A stretch of 64,000 bases of DNA from Pseudomonas crudilactis (GCF_013433315.1 NZ_WXVV01000013.1:62001-126000), one strand, 5' to 3'; shown: positions 9,774-18,173, counted from the first letter of the stretch. Notes: a model not told the origin generated them from the letters alone. Numbers and translations are program-made.

Positions 9774-10313
9774 TTATACCGCGACGCTCATGAACACCGG
9801 GGATTTGGCCAGCGCAAACAGGCTGAACACCCGCCAGTTCTGCTCACGGCGGAAATAGCCTTTGACGAACTCGGCCTTGGAGCCCTGGCGCTTGCTGATC
9901 GAAACGGGTTCAAAGCTGTCCTGCTCGAAATGCTGCAGACCAATCACCTCATCGACCATCAGCCCGGCGAACACATCGCCATGCTCGACCACCAATACCC
10001 GCCGCTGTTTACGCAACGGCGACAGTTCATGCCCGAAAAATCCGCACAGATCCATGATCGGCAGCAGCCGCCCACGCAGGTTAGCCACGCCTTTGACCCA
10101 CGGCTTGACCCCGGGTAACTGGGTGAAACGCGGTTCGTGCAGCACTTCGCTGACTTCGCCCATCGGCGCCACATACCAATGCTCGCCGAGGCGAAAGCCG
10201 ATGCCGCTCCAGCGATCCTGGCGCGCCGGTTGCGACGGCAGGTCTGCCGCCAGCAAGCGGCAGCGCTGGTCGATTTGCCAGAGCAGTTCGAACGCGGTCA
10301 GCGATTCGCTCAT
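9774..10313 (-). CDS. pilI: PilI, CheW-like adaptor
   Basis: A 179-residue CheW-domain protein that couples PilJ to ChpA. The CheW fold is recognisable from GIGFRLGEHWYVAPMGEVSEV, the G-V-x-N-L-R-G signature in GVANLRGRLLPIMDL, and LVVEHGDVFAGLMVDEVIG. It lies 10 bp downstream of pilH and upstream of pilJ, the canonical order. No signal peptide or membrane segment is present, in keeping with a cytoplasmic role. Confidence 0.93.
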   Translation of the reverse strand: MSESLTAFELLWQIDQRCRLLAADLPSQPARQDRWSGIGFRLGEHWYVAPMGEVSEVLHEPRFTQLPGVKPWVKGVANLRGRLLPIMDLCGFFGHELSPLRKQRRVLVVEHGDVFAGLMVDEVIGLQHFEQDSFEPVSISKRQGSKAEFVKGYFRREQNWRVFSLFALAKSPVFMSVAV

Positions 10314-10323
10314 GGTTGCGCGA

Positions 10324-10689
10324 TCAGCCTTTGAGCACGTTGTTCAGGGTCTTGATCAAGGTGTCTTCGTCGACCGGTTTGGTCAGGTAGTCCTTGGCGC
10401 CCTGACGGGTGCCCCAGACCTTGTCGGTTTCCTGATCCTTGGTGGTGATGATGATCACCGGGATATGTCCGGTTTCCGGGTCTTTGGTCAACTGACGGGT
10501 GGCCTGAAAACCATTGAGGCCGGGCATGACGATGTCCATCAATACCGCGTCGGGTTTTTCCTGACGGGCCAGGGCCACGCCGTCGGCGCCGTTTTCGGCT
10601 TTGAGCACTTCATGGCCGTGCTTTTCGAGCATGCCGGTGAGTTTGTACATTTCAGTCGGCGAATCATCAACGATCAGGATACGTGCCAT
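10324..10689 (-). CDS. pilH: PilH, response regulator
   Basis: A 121-residue stand-alone receiver domain. Acidic pocket D8-D9 (ILIVDDS), phosphoacceptor D52 (VLMDIVMPG) and the conserved Lys in YLTKPVDE are all present. In P. aeruginosa PilH opposes or buffers PilG output and is linked with pilus retraction. I use ATG at 10689 (MARILIVDD) rather than the upstream ATG at 10701, because it gives the family's usual length. It sits 60 bp downstream of pilG and 10 bp before pilI. Confidence 0.95.
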   Translation of the reverse strand: MARILIVDDSPTEMYKLTGMLEKHGHEVLKAENGADGVALARQEKPDAVLMDIVMPGLNGFQATRQLTKDPETGHIPVIIITTKDQETDKVWGTRQGAKDYLTKPVDEDTLIKTLNNVLKG

Positions 10690-10749
10690 GGTTTTCCCCA
10701 TTTTTCTTGTCGACGCCCGGCCCGCTGGCCGAGCGTCACTGTACGTGTC

Positions 10750-11154
10750 TTACTGCGGCAAAACGGCGGCGAAGCCCGGAACATGGGCCTGGATCGCGTT
10801 GAGCAGTTCTTCCTTGCTGAAAGGCTTGGTCAAAAATTGATCAGATCCGACAATCCGCCCCTTGGCCTTGTCGAACAGCCCATCACGCGATGACAGCATG
10901 ATCACCGGCGTGGCCTTGAACGCACTGTTGTTCTTGATTAAAGCGCAGGTCTGATAACCATCCAGACGCGGCATCATGATGTCGACAAAAATGATCCCGG
11001 GATGGTTATCGGCGATCTTCGCCAGGGCGTCGAAACCGTCGATCGCCGTGATCACTTCGCAACCGACATTCTTCAACAATGTTTCGGCGGTGCGACGAAT
11101 CGTTTTCGAGTCGTCGATCACCATGACCTTCAAGGCGCTGGACTGCTGTTCCAT
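10750..11154 (-). CDS. pilG: PilG, response regulator
   Basis: A 134-residue stand-alone receiver with D14-D15 (VMVIDDS), phosphoacceptor D58 (FVDIMMPRLDG) and the Lys of LTKPFSKEE. As the first gene of the Pil-Chp operon it is the likely positive output of ChpA, acting on pilus extension and on adenylate cyclase in P. aeruginosa. The gap to the divergent gshB (11155-11379) must hold promoters for both directions, though I cannot pick a clear one. Length and residue positions match the family exactly. Confidence 0.95.
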   Translation of the reverse strand: MEQQSSALKVMVIDDSKTIRRTAETLLKNVGCEVITAIDGFDALAKIADNHPGIIFVDIMMPRLDGYQTCALIKNNSAFKATPVIMLSSRDGLFDKAKGRIVGSDQFLTKPFSKEELLNAIQAHVPGFAAVLPQ

Positions 11155-11379
11155 AAGAGGGCTCTACCGTCGCCTTTGCGAATCAATTTGTCCGTTTTGC
11201 GGTTATGAATGGCTCGAAACCCTTGATGTTCAAGGGCCAGCACGCTACGCCAGCCTTTTTAGCACAGTCTCCAGATGCAATCTATCGACGGGTTTTTCCT
11301 TGACCGAAAACCCGCCCGGCGCCACTCTGGCGGCACTTTTTCAATACCGATCCGGTAGCCAATTTTCGAGGAAAACCCA

Positions 11380-12351
11380 ATGAGCGTTCGCGTCGGGATT
11401 GTCATGGACCCTATCGCCAGCATCTCCTATAAAAAGGATAGCTCGCTGGCCATGCTGCTGGCCGCGCAGAAGCGTGGCTGGGAACTGTTCTATATGGAAC
11501 AGCGCGACCTGTATCAGGGTGAAGGTCAGGCACGGGCGCGCATGAAGCCGCTGAAAGTCTACGCCAACCCGGAAAAATGGTTCGAACTGGACGCCGAGCA
11601 GGACAACCTGCTGAGCGATCTGGACGTGATCCTGATGCGCAAGGATCCGCCGTTCGACATGGAGTTTGTCTATTCCACCTACCTGCTCGAACAAGCCGAA
11701 ACCGCTGGCGTACTGGTGGTGAACAAGCCGCAAAGCCTGCGCGACTGCAATGAAAAGCTGTTTGCCACGCTGTTCCCGCAGTGCACGCCGCCGACCGTGG
11801 TCAGCCGTCGCGCCGACGTGCTGCGTGAATTCGCCGCCAAACACGGCGACGTGATCCTCAAGCCGCTGGACGGCATGGGCGGTACGTCGATCTTCCGTCA
11901 CCGCGCGGGCGATCCGAACCTGTCGGTGATTCTGGAAACCCTGACCGCCCTCGGTGGCCAGCAGATCATGGGCCAGGCTTACCTGCCGGCAATCAAGGAC
12001 GGCGACAAACGCATCCTGATGATCGACGGCGAACCGGTGGATTACTGCCTGGCGCGGATTCCGGCGCAGGGCGAAACCCGTGGCAACCTCGCCGCCGGTG
12101 GCCGTGGTGAAGCGCGCCCGCTGACCGACAAGGATCGCTGGATCGCTGCGCAGGTCGGCCCGACGCTGCGTGAGAAAGGCCTGCTGTTCGTCGGTCTCGA
12201 TGTGATCGGTGAAAGCCTCACCGAAATCAACGTCACCAGCCCGACCTGCATCCGTGAAATCGACAATGCCTTTGGCACTGACATCGGCGGCCTGCTGATG
12301 GACGCGATCGCCAAGAAGCTGCAAGCCGCCGGCAAAATGCCACAAGCTTGA
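11380..12351 (+). CDS. gshB: Glutathione synthetase
   Basis: A 323-residue ATP-grasp ligase that joins gamma-glutamylcysteine and glycine in the second step of glutathione synthesis. N-terminal MSVRVGIVMDPIASISYKKD is typical of GshB, followed by the ATP-grasp loop (DGMGGTSIF) and late motifs LTEINVTSPTCIREID. The full family length is present. It begins the plus-strand run gshB-tonB-yqgE-ruvX and is divergent from pilG, an arrangement conserved across pseudomonads. Confidence 0.96.
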   Translation: MSVRVGIVMDPIASISYKKDSSLAMLLAAQKRGWELFYMEQRDLYQGEGQARARMKPLKVYANPEKWFELDAEQDNLLSDLDVILMRKDPPFDMEFVYSTYLLEQAETAGVLVVNKPQSLRDCNEKLFATLFPQCTPPTVVSRRADVLREFAAKHGDVILKPLDGMGGTSIFRHRAGDPNLSVILETLTALGGQQIMGQAYLPAIKDGDKRILMIDGEPVDYCLARIPAQGETRGNLAAGGRGEARPLTDKDRWIAAQVGPTLREKGLLFVGLDVIGESLTEINVTSPTCIREIDNAFGTDIGGLLMDAIAKKLQAAGKMPQA

Positions 12352-12400
12352 TGCACGTCACATGCAGTCTGTCGCTTGAAGCGTGAAGCCCAAGGCGTGA

Positions 12401-12450
12401 AACCAACATTGCGTTATCATGCGCAGCCTCTGAAAAACGCGATGTTGGTT
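12401..12450 (+). promoter_or_regulatory. Long stem-loop before tonB (terminator or leader)
   Basis: AACCAACATTGCGTT at 12401-12415 pairs with AACGCGATGTTGGTT at 12436-12450: 15 bp with a single G-U, loop about 20 nt. It is followed by TTCTTGTC and then the tonB ATG only 9 nt beyond. It may terminate gshB transcription, or it may fold in the tonB mRNA and hide a start site that has no visible Shine-Dalgarno sequence. Which of the two applies cannot be settled from sequence. Confidence 0.6.
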
Positions 12451-12458
12451 TTCTTGTC

Positions 12459-13358
12459 ATGACCCTCCCGTCCGATCTGCCCGCAGAACTCGCCCACCGT
12501 GGCGTGCGCCCGGCCGATCGCCTCGGATTTACCCTGTTTCTCGCGGCGCTGATTCATTTGGCGCTGCTGCTCGGCGTCGGATTCACCATGGTCGAGCCCA
12601 AGCAAATCAGCAAAACCCTGGAAATCACCCTCGCCACCTTCAAGAGTGAAAAGAAGCCGGAGAAGGCTGACTTTCTCGCCCAAGAGCATCAGGAAGGCAG
12701 CGGCACGCTGGACAAGAAGGCGATCCCGAAAACCACCGAAGTGGCGCCATTCCAGGACAATCAGGTCAAGAAAGTCACCCCGCCCCCGGCCGCCAAGCCG
12801 GAGGTGCAGGAGGCCGCGCCCAAGGCTGCGGTGACCACCGTCGCGCCGAAGCCGAAAAAGGCGCCGACCAAGAAAGAAGAGAGCAAGACCGAGGTCAAAC
12901 CGACGGTTGATGCGCCGGAATTCGACAGCTCGCAGCTGTCCAGCGACATCGCCAGCCTCGAAGCGGAACTGGCCAAGGAACAACAGCTGTACGCCAAGCG
13001 TCCGCGTATTCACCGCTTGAGCGCGGCGTCGACCATGCGCGACAAAGGCGCCTGGTACAAAGACGACTGGCGCAAGAAGGTCGAGCGCATCGGTAACCTC
13101 AATTACCCCGAAGAAGCACGGCGCAAGCAGATCTACGGCAATTTGCGCTTGATGGTCTCGATCAATCGCGACGGTTCGCTGTATGAAGTGCTGGTGCTGG
13201 AATCGTCTGGCCAGCCGCTGCTGGATCAGGCGGCGCAGCGCATTGTCCGACTGGCGGCACCGTTTGCGCCGTTTACCGGGGACTTGTCGGATATCGATCG
13301 TCTGGAAATCATTCGCACCTGGAAATTTGCTCGCGGCGACAAACTCTCGAGCAACTGA
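12459..13358 (+). CDS. tonB3: TonB-family energy transducer (TonB3-like)
   Basis: A 299-residue inner-membrane protein. It has a cytoplasmic N-terminus, one membrane anchor (about 23-45), a Lys/Pro/Ala-rich periplasmic spacer (about 60-150) and a C-terminal TonB domain (NLNYPEEARRKQIYGNLRLM onward, about 210-295). In P. aeruginosa the tonB gene found between gshB and the yqgE homologue is tonB3, which was linked to twitching motility and pilus assembly; the same position here, next to pilG, supports that identity. No exbB/exbD genes are nearby. The start ATG has no evident ribosome site and lies just behind a strong stem-loop. Confidence 0.85.
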   Translation: MTLPSDLPAELAHRGVRPADRLGFTLFLAALIHLALLLGVGFTMVEPKQISKTLEITLATFKSEKKPEKADFLAQEHQEGSGTLDKKAIPKTTEVAPFQDNQVKKVTPPPAAKPEVQEAAPKAAVTTVAPKPKKAPTKKEESKTEVKPTVDAPEFDSSQLSSDIASLEAELAKEQQLYAKRPRIHRLSAASTMRDKGAWYKDDWRKKVERIGNLNYPEEARRKQIYGNLRLMVSINRDGSLYEVLVLESSGQPLLDQAAQRIVRLAAPFAPFTGDLSDIDRLEIIRTWKFARGDKLSSN

Positions 13359-13373
13359 CACACCGCAACCCCT

Positions 13374-13463
13374 TGTAGGAGTGAGCCTGCTCGCGATAGC
13401 GGTGTATCAGTCAACAATTTCGATTCTGGCACACCGCTATCGCGAGCAGGCTCACTCCTACAA
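13374..13463. repeat. REP pair, TAGGAGTGAGC subtype
   Basis: Inverted arms GTAGGAGTGAGCCTGCTCGC (13375 onward) and GCGAGCAGGCTCACTCCTAC (ending near 13462). This subtype has A/T in place of G/C at two paired positions, with the change mirrored in both arms so the stem is kept. It lies between tonB and yqgE. Confidence 0.85.
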
Positions 13464-13529
13464 TGGATCTGTGTTGTTGTCAGCATCTCCAGCTTGTCAG
13501 TTTGCCCCCCGAACGCCACACTAGCGCAC

Positions 13530-14102
13530 ATGAAAAACGTCAGCCCCAGCTACCTCAAGCATCAATTCCTGATCGCCATGCCTCACATGGCCGACCCGAA
13601 CTTTGCCCACACCTTGACCTACATCGTCGAGCACACGGCCAATGGCGCGATGGGGATTGTGGTCAATCGACCGCAAGAGCTGAATCTGGCCGACATTCTT
13701 GAGCAACTGCGCCCGGACATCGACCCGCCAGCACTCTGCCATCACGTACCGATTTTCATTGGCGGGCCAGTGCAGACAGATCGCGGCTTCGTCCTGCACC
13801 CGGCGGGCAAGACCTTCCAGGCCACCGCGCAACTGGACGGCGATCTGGCCCTGTCGACCTCGCAGGACGTGCTGTTCGCCATCGCGGACGGCGTCGGCCC
13901 GGCGAAAAGCCTGATTGCCCTCGGTTACGCCGGTTGGGAAGCCGGGCAGCTGGAAGCGGAACTCGCCGATAACGCCTGGCTGAACTGCCCGTACGACGCC
14001 GACATCCTGTTCAACACCAGCAGCGAACTGCGTCTGGAAGCAGCGGCCAGGCATTTGGGGATCAACCTCAGCCTGCTGACCAGCCAGGCAGGTCACGCCT
14101 GA
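13530..14102 (+). CDS. algH: YqgE/AlgH family protein (UPF0301)
   Basis: A 190-residue cytoplasmic protein of the YqgE/AlgH family, whose molecular role is unsettled; in P. aeruginosa the homologue was named algH for an effect on alginate. Family signatures seen: FLIAMPHMADPNFAHTLTYI near the N-terminus, GAMGIVVNRP, and GGPVQTDRGFVLH. The start is ATG at 13530 (MKNVSPSYLKHQF), not the in-frame upstream codon at 13494. The stop overlaps ruvX (TGATG), which suggests coupled translation. Confidence 0.92.
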   Translation: MKNVSPSYLKHQFLIAMPHMADPNFAHTLTYIVEHTANGAMGIVVNRPQELNLADILEQLRPDIDPPALCHHVPIFIGGPVQTDRGFVLHPAGKTFQATAQLDGDLALSTSQDVLFAIADGVGPAKSLIALGYAGWEAGQLEAELADNAWLNCPYDADILFNTSSELRLEAAARHLGINLSLLTSQAGHA

Positions 14103-14539
14103 TGGCCCTGCGCCTGATTCTCGGCTTCGACTACGGCACCAAACAGATCGGCGTCGCGGTCGGCCAGGTGATTACCGGCCAGGCCCGCGAGCTGTGCACC
14201 TTGAAGGCACAGAATGGCGTGCCGGACTGGAACCAGGTCGAAGCCCTTATAAAAGAATGGAAACCCGACGCCGTCGTTGTCGGTCTGCCGCTGAACATGG
14301 ACGGCACGCCGAGCGACATGTGCCTGCGCGCAGAGAAATTCGCCCGCCGCCTCAATGGCCGCTTCAACCTGCCGTTCTATACCCACGACGAACGCCTGAC
14401 CACGTTTGAAGCCAAAGGCGAGCGCCTGGCCCGTGGCGGCCAAAAAGGCAGTTACCGCGACAACCCGGTGGACGCCATCGCCGCCGCTCTGCTGTTGCAG
14501 GGCTGGCTCGATGAAAACACTGCATTGTTTGAATCCTGA
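14102..14539 (+). CDS. ruvX: RuvX/YqgF family nuclease
   Basis: A 145-residue RNase H-fold protein, annotated as putative Holliday junction resolvase and, in E. coli, implicated in 16S rRNA 5'-end maturation. The catalytic Asp10 (LILGFDYGTKQIGVAVG), the VVGLPLNMDGT motif and the C-terminal DNPVDAIAAALLLQ acidic motif are present. It overlaps yqgE by one base. A compact terminator with a TTCG loop follows the stop codon at once. Confidence 0.93.
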   Translation: MALRLILGFDYGTKQIGVAVGQVITGQARELCTLKAQNGVPDWNQVEALIKEWKPDAVVVGLPLNMDGTPSDMCLRAEKFARRLNGRFNLPFYTHDERLTTFEAKGERLARGGQKGSYRDNPVDAIAAALLLQGWLDENTALFES

Positions 14540-14540
14540 C

Positions 14541-14563
14541 AAGCGCTTCGGCGCTTTTCTTTT
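14541..14563 (+). terminator. Rho-independent terminator after ruvX
   Basis: AAGCGC-TTCG-GCGCTT followed by TTCTTTT: a 6-bp stem closed by a stable UUCG tetraloop, 2 nt after the ruvX stop. It separates the gshB-side genes from the pyrimidine genes. Confidence 0.8.
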
Positions 14564-14619
14564 GAGTGAAAAACCGAGTCGTGTCCAAGGATCCGGCTCG
14601 CCCCCAACAAGGAGCAACC

Positions 14620-15126
14620 ATGAGCCTGCCAAATCCCGCCGATCTGATCAGCCAGATGGCGACCCGCCTCAAGGCGCACCTTGCCCAGCGTGAAATCAGT
14701 GAACCGCGTTACATCGGCATCCGCACTGGCGGTATCTGGGTCGCGCAGGCCTTGCTCAAGGAATTGGGCAGCGACGCGCCACTGGGCACGCTGGATGTGT
14801 CCTTTTACCGCGATGACTTCAGCCAGAACGGCCTGCACCCGCAAGTGCGCCCTTCCGCCCTGCCCTTCGAGATCGAAGGCCAGCATCTGGTGCTGATTGA
14901 CGATGTATTGATGAGCGGCCGCACCATCCGCGCCGCCATGAACGAATTGTTCGACTACGGCCGCCCGGCCAGCGTGACTCTGGTCTGCCTGCTGGACCTC
15001 GACGCCGGCGAGCTGCCGATCCGCCCGAACGTGGTCGGCGCGACTTTGTCGCTGGCCGCTCACGAACGGGTGAAGCTGTCCGGCCCCGAGCCGCTGACGC
15101 TCGAACTGCAAGACTTCAACCTTTAA
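14620..15126 (+). CDS. pyrR: PyrR-like uracil phosphoribosyltransferase/regulator
   Basis: A 168-residue type I phosphoribosyltransferase of the PyrR group. The PRPP-binding loop (LVLIDDVLMSGRTIRAAM) is intact. In Gram-positive bacteria PyrR is an RNA-binding attenuator; in Pseudomonas it is reported to act with pyrB expression, but by a less clear mechanism. The start ATG at 14620 follows a good GGAG site 7 nt upstream; the upstream in-frame ATG at 14566 has none. pyrB starts 27 bp later, so pyrR-pyrB-pyrC' is one unit. Confidence 0.9.
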   Translation: MSLPNPADLISQMATRLKAHLAQREISEPRYIGIRTGGIWVAQALLKELGSDAPLGTLDVSFYRDDFSQNGLHPQVRPSALPFEIEGQHLVLIDDVLMSGRTIRAAMNELFDYGRPASVTLVCLLDLDAGELPIRPNVVGATLSLAAHERVKLSGPEPLTLELQDFNL

Positions 15127-15153
15127 TCCGCCCTATTGAGAGTCCCCTTCGCG

Positions 15154-16158
15154 ATGACGCCTCTAGATACCAAGCGCCCGCTGCAGCTCAATGATCAGGG
15201 CCAGCTGCGCCACTTCCTCTCGCTCGACGGCCTGCGCCGCGAGTTGCTGACGGAAATCCTCGACACTGCCGACTCGTTCCTCGAAGTCGGTGCCCGGGCG
15301 GTGAAAAAAGTCCCGTTGCTGCGCGGCAAGACCGTGTGCAACGTGTTCTTCGAAAACTCCACGCGCACCCGCACCACCTTCGAACTGGCGGCCCAGCGGC
15401 TGTCGGCGGACGTGATCACCCTGAACGTGTCGACCTCGTCGGCGAGCAAGGGTGAAACCCTGCTCGACACCCTGCGCAACCTTGAAGCCATGGCCGCCGA
15501 CATGTTCGTCGTGCGCCACGGTGATTCCGGTGCCGCACACTTCATCGCCGAGCATGTTTGCCCGCAAGTGGCGATCATCAACGGCGGCGACGGCCGTCAC
15601 GCCCACCCGACGCAGGGCATGCTCGACATGCTCACCATCCGTCGGCACAAGGGCGGCTTCGAAAACCTCTCGGTGGCCATCGTCGGCGACATCCTGCACT
15701 CGCGCGTTGCGCGCTCGAACATGCTTGCGCTGAAAACCCTCGGTTGCCCGGACATCCGCGTGATCGCGCCGAAAACCCTGCTGCCGATCGGCATCGAGCA
15801 ATACGGCGTGAAGGTTTACACCGACATGACCGAAGGCCTGAAAGACGTTGACGTGGTGATCATGCTGCGCCTGCAGCGTGAACGCATGACCGGCGGCCTG
15901 CTGCCGAGCGAAGGCGAGTTCTACCGCCTGTTCGGCCTGACCACCGCGCGCCTGGCCGGGGCCAAACCGGATTGCATCGTCATGCACCCGGGGCCGATCA
16001 ATCGGGGGGTGGAGATCGAGTCCGCAGTGGCCGACGGCCCGCACTCGGTGATCCTCAACCAGGTCACCTACGGCATCGCGATTCGTATGGCAGTGTTGTC
16101 CATGGCCATGAGCGGGCAAACCGCGCAGCGTCAATTCGAGCAGGAGAACGCCCAGTGA
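15154..16158 (+). CDS. pyrB: Aspartate carbamoyltransferase catalytic subunit
   Basis: A 334-residue enzyme joining carbamoyl phosphate and aspartate, the first committed step of pyrimidine synthesis. The carbamoyl-phosphate loop S69-T70-R71-T72-R73-T74 is present, as are MHPGPINRGVEI and the long N-terminal extension (MTPLDTKRPLQLNDQG) seen in Pseudomonas class A ATCases, which lack a PyrI regulatory subunit and instead pair with PyrC'. The stop overlaps the GTG start of pyrC' by 3-4 nt. The start chosen is ATG at 15154 rather than 15136, by family length. Confidence 0.96.
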   Translation: MTPLDTKRPLQLNDQGQLRHFLSLDGLRRELLTEILDTADSFLEVGARAVKKVPLLRGKTVCNVFFENSTRTRTTFELAAQRLSADVITLNVSTSSASKGETLLDTLRNLEAMAADMFVVRHGDSGAAHFIAEHVCPQVAIINGGDGRHAHPTQGMLDMLTIRRHKGGFENLSVAIVGDILHSRVARSNMLALKTLGCPDIRVIAPKTLLPIGIEQYGVKVYTDMTEGLKDVDVVIMLRLQRERMTGGLLPSEGEFYRLFGLTTARLAGAKPDCIVMHPGPINRGVEIESAVADGPHSVILNQVTYGIAIRMAVLSMAMSGQTAQRQFEQENAQ

Positions 16159-17426
16159 AGCTCAGCATTCTCGGCGCACGCGTCATCGATCCAAGCAGCG
16201 GCCTGGATCAAATCACCGACATTCACGTTGAAGCCTGCAAGATCGTCGCCCTCGGCGCGGCCCCAGCGGGTTTCACGGCAGTAGAAACCATCGACGCCCA
16301 AGGCCTTGTCGCCGCTCCGGGCCTCGTTGATCTGAACGTGGCCCTGCGCGAGCCGGGTTACAGCCGCAAAGGCTCGATCATCAGCGAAACCCGCGCAGCG
16401 GCCGCCGGTGGCGTGACCAGCCTGTGCTGCCCGCCGAAAACCAAACCGGTGCTCGACACTTCCGCCGTGGCCGAACTGATCCTCGACCGCGCACGCGAAG
16501 CCGGCAACACCAAGGTGTTTCCGATTGGTGCGCTGAGTAAAGGTCTGGACGGCGAGCAACTGGCTGAGCTGGTGGCGCTGCGCGACGCCGGTTGCGTGGC
16601 GTTCGGCAACGGTCTGGAGAGTTTCCGCAACACCCGCACCTTGTGCCGGGCGCTGGAATACGCGGCGACGTTCGACCTGACGGTGATTTTCAACTCGCAG
16701 GATCATGATCTGGCTGAAGGTGGCTTGGCCCACGAAGGCGCCGTTGCCAGTTTCCTCGGCCTGCCGGGGATTCCGGAAACCGCTGAAACCGTGGCATTGG
16801 CCCGTGATCTGTTGCTGGTCGAGCAGACTGGCGTGCGCGCGCACTTCAGCCAGTTGACCAGCGCTCGCGGCGTGGCTCTGATCGCGCAGGCTCAGGCCCG
16901 CGGCTTGAAGGTGACGGCGGATGTCGCGCTGTACCAGCTGATTCTGACCGACGAAGCATTGATCGACTTCAGCAGCCTGTACCACGTGCAGCCGCCGCTG
17001 CGTACGCGTGCTGACCGTGATGGCCTGCGTGAAGCGGTGAAGTCCGGCGTTGTGTCGGCGATCTCCAGCCATCACCAGCCGCACGAACGTGACGCCAAAC
17101 TGGCACCGTTCGGCGCGACCGAGCCGGGCATCAGCAGTGTTGAACTGTTGCTGCCGTTGGCGATGACGCTGGTTGAGGATGGTTTGCTGGATCTGCCGAC
17201 CTTGCTGGCGCGTTTGAGCGCAGGCCCGGCTGAAGCGTTGCGTCTGCCGGCTGGCAAACTGGCGGTGGGTGGGGCGGCGGATATCGTGTTGTTCGATCCG
17301 CAGGCTTCGACGGTGGCCGGTGAAGGCTGGTTGTCGAAGGGTGAGAATTGCCCGTTCATAGGGCACACTTTGCCGGGTGTGGTTCGCTACACGCTGGTGG
17401 ATGGGCGGATCAGTCACCAGGCTTGA
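16155..17426 (+). CDS. pyrC': PyrC', inactive dihydroorotase-like ATCase subunit
   Basis: A 423-residue amidohydrolase-fold protein starting at GTG 16155. Active dihydroorotases carry a metal-binding HxH near DxHxHLRxPG; here the motif reads LVDLNVALREPGY, so both histidines are lost. That matches Pseudomonas PyrC' (PyrX), a non-catalytic partner that holds the dodecameric ATCase together. A real dihydroorotase must be elsewhere in the genome. Overlap with pyrB supports stoichiometric production. Confidence 0.93.
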   Translation: MKLSILGARVIDPSSGLDQITDIHVEACKIVALGAAPAGFTAVETIDAQGLVAAPGLVDLNVALREPGYSRKGSIISETRAAAAGGVTSLCCPPKTKPVLDTSAVAELILDRAREAGNTKVFPIGALSKGLDGEQLAELVALRDAGCVAFGNGLESFRNTRTLCRALEYAATFDLTVIFNSQDHDLAEGGLAHEGAVASFLGLPGIPETAETVALARDLLLVEQTGVRAHFSQLTSARGVALIAQAQARGLKVTADVALYQLILTDEALIDFSSLYHVQPPLRTRADRDGLREAVKSGVVSAISSHHQPHERDAKLAPFGATEPGISSVELLLPLAMTLVEDGLLDLPTLLARLSAGPAEALRLPAGKLAVGGAADIVLFDPQASTVAGEGWLSKGENCPFIGHTLPGVVRYTLVDGRISHQA

Positions 17427-17441
17427 TACCGCGTCGCCCCA

Positions 17442-17490
17442 TTCGCGAGCAGGCTCGCTCCCACATTGTGGGAGCCAGCCTGCTCGCGAA
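17442..17490. repeat. REP pair, almost no loop
   Basis: Two REP arms meet nearly directly: TTCGCGAGCAGGCTCGCTCC followed by CACATTGTGGGAGCCAGCC and TGCTCGCGAA. The right arm has AGCCAGCC in place of AGCGAGCC. It could act as a bidirectional barrier between the convergent pyrC' and TM2 genes. Confidence 0.85.
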
Positions 17491-17493
17491 GAC

Positions 17494-17925
17494 TTACTGG
17501 AAGGCGCCTCTGCCTTCGGCGTTGCGTACAGAAACCTGATCATTCAGCGTCCAGAAGTCATACAGCACCCCCAGAAAGAACAACCCGCCTGTCAGCAGAT
17601 AGATCAGGCCGCTGATCCACTTGCCCTGATACATCCGGTGCACACCCAATGCTCCGAGGAACGTCAGCAGAATCCACGCCACGTTGTATTCGATCGGCCC
17701 GGCGGTAAAACGCAGATCCGCCTCGCGATCCATTGCCGGGATCAAGAACAGGTCGATCAGCCAGCCAATGCCCAGCAAACCGAAGGTGAAGAACCAGATC
17801 GTCCCGGTCACCGGCTTGCCGTAATAGAAGCGGTGGGCGCCGGTAAAACCGAAAATCCACAGCAGATAACCGATGATTTTGCTGTGCGTATCTTGCTGCT
17901 GAACAGATTGTTGATAGGGGTTCAT
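17494..17925 (-). CDS. TM2 domain membrane protein
   Basis: A 143-residue membrane protein of unknown function. The TM2-type signature is a membrane segment, then G-x-H-R-F-Y-G (TGAHRFYYGK), then a second membrane segment ending with Asp (IDLFLIPAMDRE). A second, similar copy follows (LGVHRMYQGKWISGLIYLL), giving four predicted membrane segments between about 16 and 125. It stands alone, convergent with pyrC', with a REP pair between. Confidence 0.85.
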   Translation of the reverse strand: MNPYQQSVQQQDTHSKIIGYLLWIFGFTGAHRFYYGKPVTGTIWFFTFGLLGIGWLIDLFLIPAMDREADLRFTAGPIEYNVAWILLTFLGALGVHRMYQGKWISGLIYLLTGGLFFLGVLYDFWTLNDQVSVRNAEGRGAFQ

Positions 17926-18173
17926 GAAGACCTCGATTCACACGATAGATAAATATTCTTGAATTCTTTGTGACTTTTTTACAGGTAGCCGACGTATGGC
18001 AAATGTTACCGTTGCTACCGTCAAAGCCTTATAGCACCTGACTTCTGTCCGACAATTGCGTCCATTTGCCGCTTATTTGGTTCCGTTGACAGCCAAGTGA
18101 ATCGACCAACGGCCTCGGAATGAAAAAAAACTCTGTTATAAAGTTGCGCGCTATCACTTAAGAGCCACGCCTA

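Noticed and set aside
11341..12345. Minus-strand open frame opposite gshB (and similar ones opposite pyrB, pyrC', ilvD and M16 genes)
   Set aside because: All are shadows of well-identified enzymes with no ribosome site or domain of their own.
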